A stretch of DNA of 64,000 bases from Cryptomeria japonica (taxonomy: Eukaryota; Streptophyta; Pinopsida; Cupressales; Cupressaceae): NCBI RefSeq assembly GCF_030272615.1, contig NC_081405.1, positions 611,935,065 through 611,999,064 on the forward strand, given 5' to 3'. Shown piece after piece: positions 11,633 to 22,633 of this stretch. A model generated the notes under the pieces. The model was given only the letters and a program-made list of their open reading frames with translations, did not search any database and was not told where the DNA came from. The translations under genes were made by a program, and so were the position numbers. Each line of letters starts with the position of its first letter. The stretch's first letter is position 1.

Positions 11633-11860
11633 ATACTTGCATATATACATATATATGCATGTAGATACATACATGTGTGTATATGTATGTATGTATACAC
11701 ACATGTGATGCAGGAGCATTCAGGAGGAAATTTGAAAATCTTTTATTTTATTTTGTTGTTTAATCAATTAGATTCAAGATAAACAAGCATTGGAAGGGAA
11801 TTAACTCCATCCTTTTGCCGAGTGACTCAACAAACAATGTCAATATTTGTACATTCTACA
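11563..11860. repeat. Inverted repeat with roughly 70-bp arms
   Basis: The arm at 11563-11632 (TGTAGAATGTAAA .. GGATGGAGTTAA) is the reverse complement, with mismatches, of 11793-11860 (TTAACTCCATCC .. TACATTCTACA). The spacer carries ATGT microsatellite and, at 11708-11748, a reverse-complement copy of the stretch found on plus at 5231-5267. Part of the dispersed repeat has therefore been copied in inverted orientation. Confidence 0.75.
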
Positions 11861-12004
11861 TATATGTATGTATATGTATATATGTATGTATACATATATA
11901 TACATATAGATATATATATATATATCTAGATATATACATATACATATACATATATATTTATGTGTACGTGTGTGTATATATATGTACATGTATGTATGTA
12001 TGTA
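11640..12004. repeat. TATG/TACA microsatellite tracts
   Basis: Runs of ATGT, ATATAT and ACATATAT at 11640-11702 and 11858-12004 flank the inverted repeat arm and border the left arm of the larger inverted repeat. Apparent open readings here are repeat artefacts. Confidence 0.85.
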
Positions 12005-12007
12005 TCG

Positions 12008-13046
12008 GGAGCAATTGTTTTAAGGTGGGGGCATACACTCTGCTCAATGATTATCTCTCTTGCATTTCTTGATACTTAAAGTTTCTTAGTTGTCTTTTGC
12101 TTTGTAATTTTTTGTATTTTTTATTTCATGACTCATAGTAAGAGAACCTTACTAATTTGTAGTCATAGTTCTCTCTTTTCCGCTCTCATGATCTTCCCTT
12201 TTACCTTATCATTGAAGTTGTAAGATCTTAAAGTCCACTGGGGGCTTAGTGTATCTTACCTCCTTGATGACTTGGTGAATGTTTTTCAATGTGAACCCTT
12301 TGTACTTTACCGAGAATATGGTTGACTTCATACTCCCTCTAAAGTGGGGGCTAAATGTAGTGTCCTAAAAGTGGACCCCTTCTCAATTTTGACCGCATTT
12401 GGGTCTTCACCTTAGTGTTTGCACCCCTTGGCTTGATCGAAGACTTGATCATGCTCATACATGTCACATATATCATTTAACTCAAAATGCACCTCATTAT
12501 GCACGTTAAGCCTACCCCCAAAATAGGGCAGGACCATGGCGCCACACCATAGTCCACCCTAATTTGGGGCCCCTCAAAACCCAATGTAGCATGATCATGT
12601 CTTCAATAAGGCCAAGGGACGCAAACACTAAGGTGAAGACCCAAATGCAATCAAAATTGCAAAGAGGTGCAATTTTAGGACGCTACATTTAGCCCCCACT
12701 TTAGTGGGAGCATGAAGTTAATCATATTCTCGATAAAGTTCAAAGGGTTCACATTGAAAAACTTCACCAAGTCATCAACGAAGGCAAGATACAATAAGCC
12801 CCCAATGGACTTTAGGATCTTACAACTTCAATGATAAGGTAAAAGGGAAGATCATGAGAGAGAAAAAGAGAGAACCATGACTACAAATTAGTAACGTTCT
12901 CTTACTATAAGTCATGAAAAGAAAAATATGAAAAATTACAAAGAAAAAGACATAGTTTGCTAAGTAACTTTAAGTATCAAGATATGCAAGAGAGAGAATC
13001 ATTGAGCGGACTGTATGCCCCCACATTAAAGCGATTGTGCACGCCT
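12008..13046. repeat. Large inverted repeat: two converging Ty3/gypsy 3' ends
   Basis: The left arm 12008-12455 and right arm 12589-13046 are reverse complements with moderate divergence around a spacer of 133 bp. Each arm contains, reading towards the centre, AT-rich internal sequence, a purine tract (AAAGTGGGGGCTAAA in both arms, reading inwards) and then TGTAG-YGTCCTAAAA, the start of an LTR (plus-strand start at 12356; minus-strand start at 12687). I read it as the 3' ends of two members of one gypsy family, joined head to head. A fold-back element is the alternative. No protein domain is present. Confidence 0.8.
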
Positions 13047-13209
13047 TAATACATACATACATACATGGATGTATGTATGTATGTATGTATAGATATACAT
13101 ATATATAAATAAATAAACATATATATATATATGCACATACACTATAGATATAGATATATAGATATATATATACATATACATATACATACATATATATATA
13201 TATGCATGT

Positions 13210-13267
<58 letters not shown>

Positions 13268-13629
13268 GTACATATATACATATATGTACATATATACATA
13301 TATGTACATATATACATATATGTACATATATACATATATGTACATATATACATATATGTACATATATACATATATGTACATATATACATATATGTACGTA
13401 CATATATGTGTGTGTGTGTGTACATATATGTATATATATATATATATATATAGATATATATACATACATATATATATGTGTGTGTGTGTGTATATGTATA
13501 TGTATATGTATATATATGTATATGTATACGTATATGTATAGGTATATTTATATGTTTATGTATACACACACACACACACACACATATAGATATGTGTGTG
13601 TGTATATATACATATACATATACATATAT

Positions 13630-13684
<55 letters not shown>

Positions 13685-13828
13685 ACACACACATGTGTGT
13701 GTGTATGTATGTACATGTATATTTACATATATGTATGTATGTATGTATGTATACCTACATACATACATGTGTGTGTGTTATGTATGTATGTATGTGCATA
13801 TATATGTATACATACACATATATGTTAA
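13047..13828. repeat. Microsatellite/minisatellite field (TA, CA, TATG, 20-bp unit)
   Basis: A 780-bp field of ATAC, (TA)n and (CA)n/(TG)n. Within it, 13211-13260 is a (CA)n run of about 25 units and 13262-13397 holds about seven copies of the 20-mer TATATGTACATATATACATA. All long open readings over this stretch (poly Tyr/Ile/Val/Cys) are repeat artefacts. It is a candidate for length variation and for local misassembly. Confidence 0.95.
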
Positions 13829-14199
13829 GCTAAAAATAACAAATTATATTTACAACTTATTAAGGCTAAAATAGCATTGTCAAATGTTATAATATAAACC
13901 AAAAGAAAACTATAATTAAAGCTTTTTAATCGATATTTTTTTATCAAAAGCAACATAAAGGTTTGACTTCTTCATTTTAGATGAAACTATTAGTAGTTCC
14001 ATCGATTGGAACTAAGGCACAATAAACACCATGCAAGTATTGTCACAATTGTTCAAGTTGATAAAACAAAGGAGAAACTTCAATTTAAAATGCATGGGGG
14101 AATGCCCTAGAAGTTTTCTTGGGAGCTCATTCTTATCATGAATTATGTGAAATTACATCATATTGTAAATAGATCTAATTTTTAAAAATCCAACTCAAT
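13829..14199. other. Intergenic, no gene seen
   Basis: AT-rich sequence between the microsatellite field and the second part of dispersed repeat copy 2. Nothing recognisable. Confidence 0.35.
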
Positions 14200-14480
14200 G
14201 GTTTTGTTGGTAAACAGATTTGTCACTATGATTGTTTCTTTAAACCTGGCCCTGTTTGCCTAAAGAGCAGTGACAAATGTTCCAACAGTTGGAGAGATTG
14301 CAACCAAACTACAATCTTCCTCTACATTTGAGAGGGGCAGTGCCCTCGTATGATGGGGGTATTTGGGATTTTTGTGTACTTTTTACCTGAAAGTACAAAA
14401 AGGAGACAAAACTAAATAAAGGTGAATAATAGAAACCCCAATGGTAGACATACAAACACCAAATAGGATTTCACAAATGA
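14200..14480 (+). repeat. Dispersed repeat, copy 2, second part
   Basis: Matches 5345-5640: CCTGTTTGCCTAAAGAG, GTTGGAGAGATTG, GAGAGGGGCAGTG, TTTTTGTGTACTTTTTA and GAAACCCCAATGGTAGACAT are landmarks. Such a block could be the end of an LTR, but I found no paired terminus. Confidence 0.65.
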
Positions 14481-15799
14481 TGACAGATACAAAGAGGATT
14501 TAAGCACAAAACAAGTTTTAGATATGCAAGGATGATGTAAGAAAGACAACAAACCTCAACATACGAAGAAATAAGTTGTATTAACACATACAATTCCAGA
14601 TACCAAGAAATAATGTGATTCATCATCTTCATAAATTTTGGAATAGAGATCAATGGTTTCCATCAATACACAAAAGGATTATTGAAATTTAACATACGAG
14701 AAAGAGATAATCATAACACAAACACATCCAATACATATGAATCAAATGCATTCTTTGTTATTCTTTGAAAATATACAAGTCCAAAAGCTTTGAGTACCAA
14801 ATGTGAAAACCAAAAGTTCTTTAAAGTTTCTCTACAAAATTTTGCAGAGTCTCCCCTCCGTAAAGTCTCCCTTTACAAATAAAATAGGCTTGTATTTATA
14901 GGCACTTGAGTCAACAACTACCTTGATGACTAACTCATAACCACTTTGAATAACCACCTTTGGTAACTAATTAGGATAACTACCCTATCTAGGAGCAAGT
15001 TAGGATTTACCTAACTATTACAAAGTTAAATTCACAAGGATAACTTTAATTACAATAAGTGACGTAAGTCACTTTTTCAAAAGGCAATTTGAAACTTGTG
15101 ACATTGAAGAAAGAACTCGATGTCGATTTTGTTGAGGTGGCCTCCCTGTCTTCTTTTAATTTGTGAGTTGCTTGTTCATCAACAAGTTGATCTTCAATCA
15201 CAAGTGATTTGACTATATTTGCTTAAACATACTTCCTTTTCATAAATAAAATATTATTTTCAATAACATGAGAAGGTTGGTATAATGCATGCTCAAATCT
15301 CATAAATTCTTCTTCGACAAAATACCCATGCCAATACAGTAAAGTAAATTAAAGTGGCATCTTTATGATTTCAAACATCTTTGAGGAATTATCCATTCAC
15401 CCACAATTTTGACTTCTGGAAAGATATCGTTAAAACTGAACTATCCCAAATAGTATGAGTTTTAAATTTCAAACTCCAGGTTTTCTCTAATACGTCTTCT
15501 CACCAGCAAACAAATAAATGTCTTTAGTATTAGGAATCTCAAACATCTTGAACCCTTGATTGTGTATTTACATCTAGAAGCACTTGTATATTGGAGGACT
15601 TGAAACTATATTCACAAGACATAAATTCCATTCACATTTCTCATGAATTCTAGTTTAAAATGTCACAAATGTAATTCTTCCTTTCCATGTCATTCTCAAC
15701 TTTCCATTGAATCAAATTGTTATCCTTTCAGAACTTTCAATTCAAAAGAACTCATCACCCTTCATACTTTGATAAATTTCCATGCACGTGCATTATAAG
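14481..15799. other. Intergenic; possible minus-strand TATA-like site, otherwise nothing
   Basis: The minus strand has CCTATAAATACAAGCC around 14886-14902, which looks like a promoter TATA box and could belong to a decayed LTR. The rest is AT-rich without domains. Confidence 0.35.
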
Positions 15800-17290
15800 G
15801 TCAAGGGTCAATTCGCAATATACTTTGATGGTAATTGATACCTTTTTGTTTCATTCTTTGAGATGACATCCCTTCACGGCTTTCTGTCAAACGATTCAGC
15901 CACTGTTTATGACTCCACATTTTACATGTATATCGACCAGGGTAATAATGAGTAAAACATTTGATGATGGGCGTTCATAACCTGCTCTGAAGCTTCCATT
16001 GCGCATATGAAGGAGAAATGGCAATTACTTTGGAATCTCCTTGACACTTACCAAGTGCATTTGCTTACAAATTTTTAAATCTTTTTTAATGATTTCATTT
16101 GGTGCATTCTCTGCAAATATTTAACCACTGTGTTCCATTCGATGACATCTCTTTGATGCATTTTATCAAATATTTCACCTGCCTTGTGTACGATTCCAAG
16201 TTTTGCAAGCAAGTCAATCATAGCATCTCAAACCATATACCTGACAAAAATCTTCGTACACAATGGTTTGGTGGATGTCCATATATTGTTCGAAATCTCC
16301 TTCTCGTGGGCTAAGAGAATATCGATAAAGATTTGGGTTGTGTACCCGCCAATTACATCTGTCGTGTGCATTTGCTCTAAAAAGTTTTCAAACAATAGAC
16401 CATTCTAAAAACGAGAAAGAATGTGTCTGCTTCCTTGTCAGTATTTATTATAGGCGGCAATATCCGTGGGATCTCCGGCTTGAACCTTCCACTCATATCT
16501 CACATCCGGTGACTACGGCCTAGAATTCCTCGTCAAGCTTCTGCTCCGGGTCGCATGAGACCCATAATCAAAGACAAAGGCCTAACATCTTCACACTTGT
16601 TGCATCAAAGCTAGAAGCTCAGGCGTAGCCTTTACCCCCACCCCTGGTAGAAGCACGCAGACCATCCATTTCTCGGTAAGGAAAGAGCTACCACTGAATA
16701 ACGATATCAGGATAGATGCATAAACGGGGCACATCTACGCGAGAGGGAGACAAAGACATCAACAGAAGCCTCACAACCAACAGATTGAGATGATAATGAT
16801 CGAGTCCTAGATGCAAATGAAGAAATTCCAGATTTCCAGGAGACGACGTCTCTTTGAGGCATATTATCAAACAAGACGACTGCTTTGTATCCACATTTCC
16901 TTCGAAGCTTTCTGTCAAACGGTGAACATGCAGTGTTGTCCTATGCACATGCATTTGCTTGAAACTTTTTAAAACCTTTACAACAAATCCATTTTCTTTC
17001 ATATACAGTAATCATTGAATTTCATGAGATGTCATCTCCTTGAGGCAATCTGGTAAATAGTTCACGGGATTTGTCTGTGCTTCTTCATGTCGCATGCCTA
17101 TGGTTCCAATTTTCAAATCCATGTCTACCGCATTATCTGCAACTTTAATATATTTTGTTGATTGCAATTTGCTTGAAAGTTTCTACTGCCTTTTCAATAA
17201 ATTTGTTTCCTCCATAACTTGCAATAATATTGAGCATTCCTAAAGACTGCATCTTTCTAGCATTTTGAATGTTTCTTGAAAAATAGTTAT
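15800..17290 (-). pseudogene. Second cluster of decayed PPR gene fragments
   Basis: The minus-strand reading near 16930-17002 gives ENGFVVKVLKSFKQMHVH, the consensus helix pair NGFVEKALxxFKQM of plant PPR motifs. Near 17010-17070 a shifted frame gives LFTRLPQGDDIS followed by NSMITVYERK, corresponding to LFDxMPxRDVxSWNxMIxGY. The same phrases recur at lower quality near 15850-16000 and 16090-16400. Stops and frameshifts occur every 20-40 residues. The similarity to the 6.2-8.8 kb cluster suggests a common source. Confidence 0.65.
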
Positions 17291-17520
17291 GAATTTCTCA
17301 ACTTAAGCTTTTCTAGTCAAGCGAGGTTAGAAAGTTAGGATTTGTGAGCAAGTGAGCATAATAGTTTAGGATTGCTCACTTTTTGAGCATTTTTAACCTA
17401 TTAAAGTTAGGATTTTGACTTTTCAAAGCAATAGGTTAGGCTTGCTCACATTTCGTGCATTTTTAACCTATTAAGGTTAGAAATATGAAATTTTTGAGCA
17501 ATTAAGGGCTTTGAGCAAAA
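17291..17520 (+). repeat. Imperfect tandem repeat around GGTTAG/GCTCAC
   Basis: Two diverged units, each with TAGG(A/C)TTGCTCAC, TTTTTAACCTATTAA and GTTAG, occupy 17370-17500. It follows the PPR cluster just as the tandem stretch at 8860-9120 follows the first one. Confidence 0.55.
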
Positions 17521-19559
17521 GATCACTTGCAATTATTCCATCTGAACTTACATAAAGACTTTTGATTTCTCTTTCTCTTTGAAAAGACCAAAATGGGAAA
17601 TATATTGAAAACAATTTAAAATCTTTGAATTATTTTTAAAAGAATAATTCAAATATTTCCCGGTAGACTTTAATGCCTTGATTTAGGAAAAATAGCCACA
17701 ACTTTCAATTGGTAAGGAGTCAGGCTCCAAAATTTGAAACACGCCTTCAAGGTAGGAGGATGAGCATATACCATCATTTATTCCTCATGAAGAAACCTAT
17801 GGTGAAGTATTTTAATTGTTTTTGAGTGAGGGACATCCAAATTTGAAAATTTTAAATATAGCAAACTGTGATCTGGGTTCAGGCAAAACTTGGTCATATG
17901 ACACAAAATGATGCTTAGGACATGTTCACAAAATGATTTTCCTCAATTATTAGTAATTTTCAAAGTTCATCCATTTTTCACATTTTGGCTGACATATTTA
18001 TGATTGATGACAATGTAGGTTAAGAACGACAACCTTGGATTAAATGCTCACTTTTTGCAGAGATACATATTTGGACCTTCATTCAACATTGGGACCAATT
18101 TGAAGTTCAAATTTTGGGTATGTCAAATATGGGGCAACAAGTTTATACATTTATATGCATACATATATATGTATGTGTATAGATTAATATATATACATAC
18201 ACATATGTATATAAGTCATATATATATGTATGTATGTATATACATACCAACTCTTTCAAGCTATTTTTAGACGTATTACTTGTTTTATTTCTCTCTATAT
18301 GAAAATATCCTTCTTACCTATTTCAAAGACATAATTAAGGTTATAAATCTATTAAGTTTTAGTTTGCATGATCATAATAAGCTAAGCACATTTGTATACA
18401 TTTATATGCACAATGATTCATTTACAGATCAATTTTCATTAAATGATGTACTTGATTTTGTTAAATTGTATGATTTCATCAAGTAACTGAATGATTACCT
18501 ACAAATTTATAGTACCTATCTTATGCATTAAAAGAGAAAGAACTAAATTCATTTTAAAGTATATGAATGTTTGCATGAGTGAATTGTTTAACAGAAAGTA
18601 GTTTTCTTTTCCTTGTTTGTGTTTGGTTTGCATTTGTGGGAATGGGTGCCAAATATGGGTAAACAAAGAAGAATGACCCTCTTTTTAGGGTCTTATTATA
18701 TTTTAAAAGTGCTTTGATCAAAGTAATGCATTCAGTGAAATAGATGAATTAGCCTAGCAAATTATAAATTATGTTTCATTGTTGTATCTTGATAGTAGGA
18801 CATTGCATTTCATACAAATAGATGCATGTTGATATATCAGATTGCATTAGGTTTCCCACTTGCCTATTATTTTAAGGTAGCTACATATTTTATGCAATGT
18901 CAAGTGTATTTCTTGTATGAGAGATTTCAAGGCAGTGTAAGCTTAATGGTTTGGTAGAAAAGTGCTTGAACCAAGTTCTTGTCTCTTGAGATAGTGGATG
19001 ATTGTTGAGGTCAATGGCATTCAGAGACCTATTGTCTATATCAAGTCTCATATCATTTCTTATGTATATCTTTTGTAATGTACGTATTATGATATTGTGA
19101 TGGGCATAAGCCATGTAATACGTAAATTTATACTATTACATTATAACTTAAATTACATGTGCCAATACCTATATTAAACACTACATTATTAAGATGTATT
19201 TGGCATTTGATATAAATATTGAGTTATTATCTTTTGTTTTATATTAATGAAATTATATTTAGTTATTGGTGAGATAAAGTTAAAGGGAAGAGTGCCCTTA
19301 CATAAATGTCATCTGCCTCTTCTTGCTGACAAGCCTGATTGATGTAACAATCATACCATTTCTCTAGATTTCTCTATGAAAAGTGGCTATTATTTGGACC
19401 TTCAAATCACATTTCATAATTTCACATGATCCCCTCTTGAAACTCCCAATGCCTCTAGTCCTTTGTCATTAAGCTTTTGTTAAATCTTGGCCTCAACATC
19501 TTTTCCAATGATGTGCTTTCATCCTCCAACTGCCTCCCAACACAAAAAAAATCTCTTCT
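17521..19559. other. Intergenic with a small TATG microsatellite; no gene seen
   Basis: 18145-18250 is a TATACATA/TATG microsatellite. The other readings (for example 18280-18486 plus, 18890-19114 minus) show no domain or codon pattern that I can assign. Confidence 0.35.
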
Positions 19560-20030
19560 CCAGTATCTATAATGATTATATTTTTGCACCCCCAATGTCA
19601 GCCTCTGATGCTTGTTTTGCTAACTCATTAGTTACCCCACTAGCTTCCTTATATATATGGGTTACTTTAAACTCACTAAATTCTTCTAATAGCTTCAAAA
19701 TAGGCAAGAGCCACTTGCCTAATTTCTATTTTGGTATCCATCCTCATCTAATCATGTTGATGGTTAGGAGGGAGTCTCCCTCTAAGTCGATTTTCCTTAC
19801 ATTCTCCTTTTAGGCACATTGTAAACCAAGTAGGGCCACCTAAAATACAACTTCGTTATTCATCCCCCTCCCTAAATGTTTTGTCTTCTTTAACAAAATT
19901 TTACCTTGATGATCTCTCATAACACAACTAGCACCACATTCTCCCAAGTTACCTTTGGATGCTTTATCGAAGTTCACCTTAAACCACCCTTCCCCAGCTC
20001 TTTCTAGATCACCACCTTTTTAGGGGTAAC
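19560..20030 (-). pseudogene. RNase H-like domain (RVT_3 type) of a plant L1 LINE, broken
   Basis: Minus-strand translation in one main frame gives WFKVNFDKASKGNLGECGAS, a core helix region, ENVRKIDLEGDSLLTINMI and KLGKWLLPILKLLEEF, ending in an ANE/ELAKQASEA-type tail. These are the strand-helix landmarks of the C-terminal RNase H domain found in plant L1-type LINEs (Asp in NFD, Asp in EGDS). Several in-frame stops interrupt it. The enzyme would degrade RNA in the RNA:DNA hybrid. Upstream zf-RVT and RT are absent here, so this is a separate 3' fragment from the one at 21124-22230. Confidence 0.8.
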
Positions 20031-20049
20031 AATAGGATCAACCCATTGA

Positions 20050-20300
20050 ACCCCATGAATGGGGGATATAATATAAATTATATTATTATGTCTTAAAATA
20101 TATAAAATGTAATTTTTTTAAATAGTCTATATATATAATTATTATTATTAAATATAAATATGTAATTATTATATAATATTTTTTATATGTTATAAATTAA
20201 ATTATATTTATTATTATATATAATATTTGATATAATATAAATTATACTATTATTATATTTTATATAATGTAAATTATTATTGTTATATATATTTAGGCGA
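20050..20300. repeat. AT-only low-complexity tract
   Basis: TATAATATAAATTATTA-like sequence almost free of G and C. A similar tract lies at 22225-22330. Both border LINE fragments. Confidence 0.7.
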
Positions 20301-20393
20301 ATTTCTATCATAGGGGACAACTCCCTTTCATTAAAATACAAAAGAAATACATAGGCACTAGCCATAGAGAGAAGACCAAAACTCGAATTCCTT

Positions 20394-20915
20394 CTACTCG
20401 TACTTCCTGGATTCTCTTAATCTAGTTGGGGAAAATAAGTTTTCATGAAAGTTTGCATGGTATGTGTATATTTCAAACATATTTTCTTCCAATCCCTCAT
20501 GTAGGAGAGTTGTGGCTTGCTTGACATCCTTTGGCTTGTGGGCATTAGTAATGTAGATTATGTCTTTGATTAGTCCCTCATTTAGGTTTTGATTTAAAGG
20601 ATGGAGAGCAACAAGGGAACTTATAACATGAGCTAACTTCATCAATCTCCTTACTGCCATGTCCCCCCATTCAAACCTACCAGATGAGTGCACAATATTG
20701 TAAATGAAGCACTCCAAGATGTTTGAGTTGTGAATGTGATCCTGGAATAAATATTTCTCTCCCACTATCCTTTAGACTACTCCATCGTTGCCATTCTTTA
20801 AAACATAAAGCTCCTCGAACTGGTCCTCAACTAGACACTAAAAACATCTACATTCCACTCCATCTATCTTGAGGAAATCCTCCTTTGAACTCACCAAACT
20901 TGAGGCACTTGTCAT
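20394..20915 (-). pseudogene. Unassigned reading frame, 174 codons with two in-frame stops
   Basis: From an ATG at 20915 one frame runs to a TAA/TAG-bounded end at 20394 with just two internal stops (near 20841 and 20772). It begins MTSASSLVSSKEDFLKIDG, contains a C-R-C-F-stop-C patch and continues into an alpha-helical, hydrophobic part (for example MKLAHVISSLVALHPLNQNL and TNAHKPKDVKQATTLLHEGL). I do not recognise the family. It lies on the same strand between two LINE 3' fragments, so it might be a LINE-associated tail, a captured host exon or a processed pseudogene. The conserved single frame argues that it was coding until recently. Confidence 0.5.
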
Positions 20916-21123
20916 TCAACCATTGAAAATAGAGACACAAACATAGAACAATTCTATAGAAAAACATAGAGAACTTACTCTATATAGGGTTTCCAAGCAA
21001 GAGAAAACAATCAAAGTGTCAATCAATAGGAAATAAAATCTCTTAATAAGATAGGGTTCAGAGTAAGGATTAAATGACAAGAAATAGGAGTCAAAGAATA
21101 TCCATGTGGCATAATCTTAAGTC

Positions 21124-22230
21124 TTATTTTTCTCTCTCAAGGCATTCATGGAGGTAGTTACATGCCTCACAGTTGTTTGAAAGTACTGCTAATGCCATTT
21201 GATCGACTATATGATTTGAAAGTAAATATGTGATCTGATTTGCCCCTTGTTGAACATGTTTTATCATGTATCCCAAGATTCTATCCAAAAGTGGACAACT
21301 GGATTCAATCCAAGTCTTCGTTTTCCAACTTGGAGCATTGCTTGAAGATATGGCATTAACAACCACTGTTGAATCACCCTTGATGTTGATGTTGATGTTG
21401 TGAAGATCTGTATCTCTGCACATGTATAGGACTTCAATAAGAAATAAAAATTCTACATCATTATTGATTCCATTAAGCAACTTTACTGAGCCAACCCAAA
21501 CTAGGTCCCCCAATGCATTTCTTATGGAGAAGCCAGCTTTGGATGCACCTGGGCTGCCCCAAGAGACCCCATCAAAGTTCAATTTTAGCCTCACCTCACC
21601 ACACTTTGATGATTCTTATTTTGACAAAGTTTCTTATTGGGTAAATGAGGTGGGGTCATTCTTTCAAAACTTGGTCATCCCAGATAGAGAAATACTTACA
21701 CTGGTTTTGGAGGACCTTCACATTTTGATGTTCACTTATGCCTACCTCGATCTTGTTTAATATCAAGGCCAGACTTGATTCCTTATTCTTAAATATTCAA
21801 GCATTTCTTTCTTTTCATAAGTGCCATATCATCATGGCCAAAAGTTCCATTCCTGAACCACCCCAAAGTGATCCACTATGCAGTTTTATCAAGAGGCTTA
21901 GACCAACCAATCCTAAAATAGAATAAATGCTAACATTCCTAAGCCACTTTACATTGGACCAAAAGATGACCAATGTTCTTATGTTCTTTACATAAAACAT
22001 GCCAATACGAGCCAACAACACCAAACTCTTGCAACCTTTCTCCTATTAGAATAAGCTTGTACAAGGCAAACCATGCAAAGGTACCGTCTTTGGGTAGAAC
22101 AATTGGGCCCCAACATAATTCAATGGGCGAATGATTGACAATGATTTCTTATTTAGTGACCAAGTATCCAAGTTTGGTTGACTACTCCCCAAATTCGGCA
22201 GTGTACCAAATGATCTCATCTTTGCCATAA
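21124..22230 (-). pseudogene. L1 LINE 3' fragment: zf-RVT region and RNase H domain
   Basis: Reading leftwards from 22230, a degenerate stretch has FAWFALYKLILIGERLQEFG, then CKEHKNIGHLLVQC, matching the zf-RVT region that follows RT in plant L1 elements. An open reading of 156 aa (21594-21124) then starts LKLNFDGVSWGSPGASKAGF and contains ININIKGDSTVVVNAIS, the RNase H landmarks (NFDG Asp, KGDS Asp). The RT core itself is missing, as expected for a 5'-truncated LINE or a broken copy. The upstream part has stops; the RNase H reading is intact. Confidence 0.85.
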
Positions 22231-22633
22231 TGTAAATTATTATATTTAAAAAATACTATATCATGAATATTTTATATAGTGTACATTATTATTTATTTTC
22301 TAAATAATATTATAATTTTAATTTTCTACAATGTTCAAAGGGAGTCCAGGGGAGAGTTGCAATAACATCAAGATCTGGGGCTTGATCAAAAGGTTAAAGT
22401 GTTGTGGTTGCAAAAGGTTGGCACTAAGATCTAGGGCTAGATCAAAAGGTCAGACATGAAAGAGCAAGAAAAACATGTGTGTGAAGAAGGGTGGAGATTA
22501 TGTGATGAATGGTGTTAAAAAGGAAAAAAATGTTATTTTCTCAAGTCTAGCTCCTCATTAGTGCATCAAGATATGCCATCCCTTTCTCCTTCTCCTCTTG
22601 CTTTCGATCTATCAGGCTTGAATCCAGGATAAG
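22225..22633. other. AT-rich border between the two LINE fragments
   Basis: 22225-22330 is AT-only sequence. 22330-22630 holds repeats of GATCWRGGGCTWGATCAAAAGGT but no domain. It could be the 5' UTR of the plus-strand LINE. Confidence 0.4.

Noticed and set aside
13211-13397. Regular repeats considered as a CRISPR array
   Set aside because: There are no unique spacers, units are 2-20 bp, and the sequence is plant nuclear.
12970-13874. Many long open readings on both strands rich in Tyr, Ile, Val, Cys and His
   Set aside because: They are translations of CA, TA and TATG repeats, open in several frames at once because the repeats lack stop codons.
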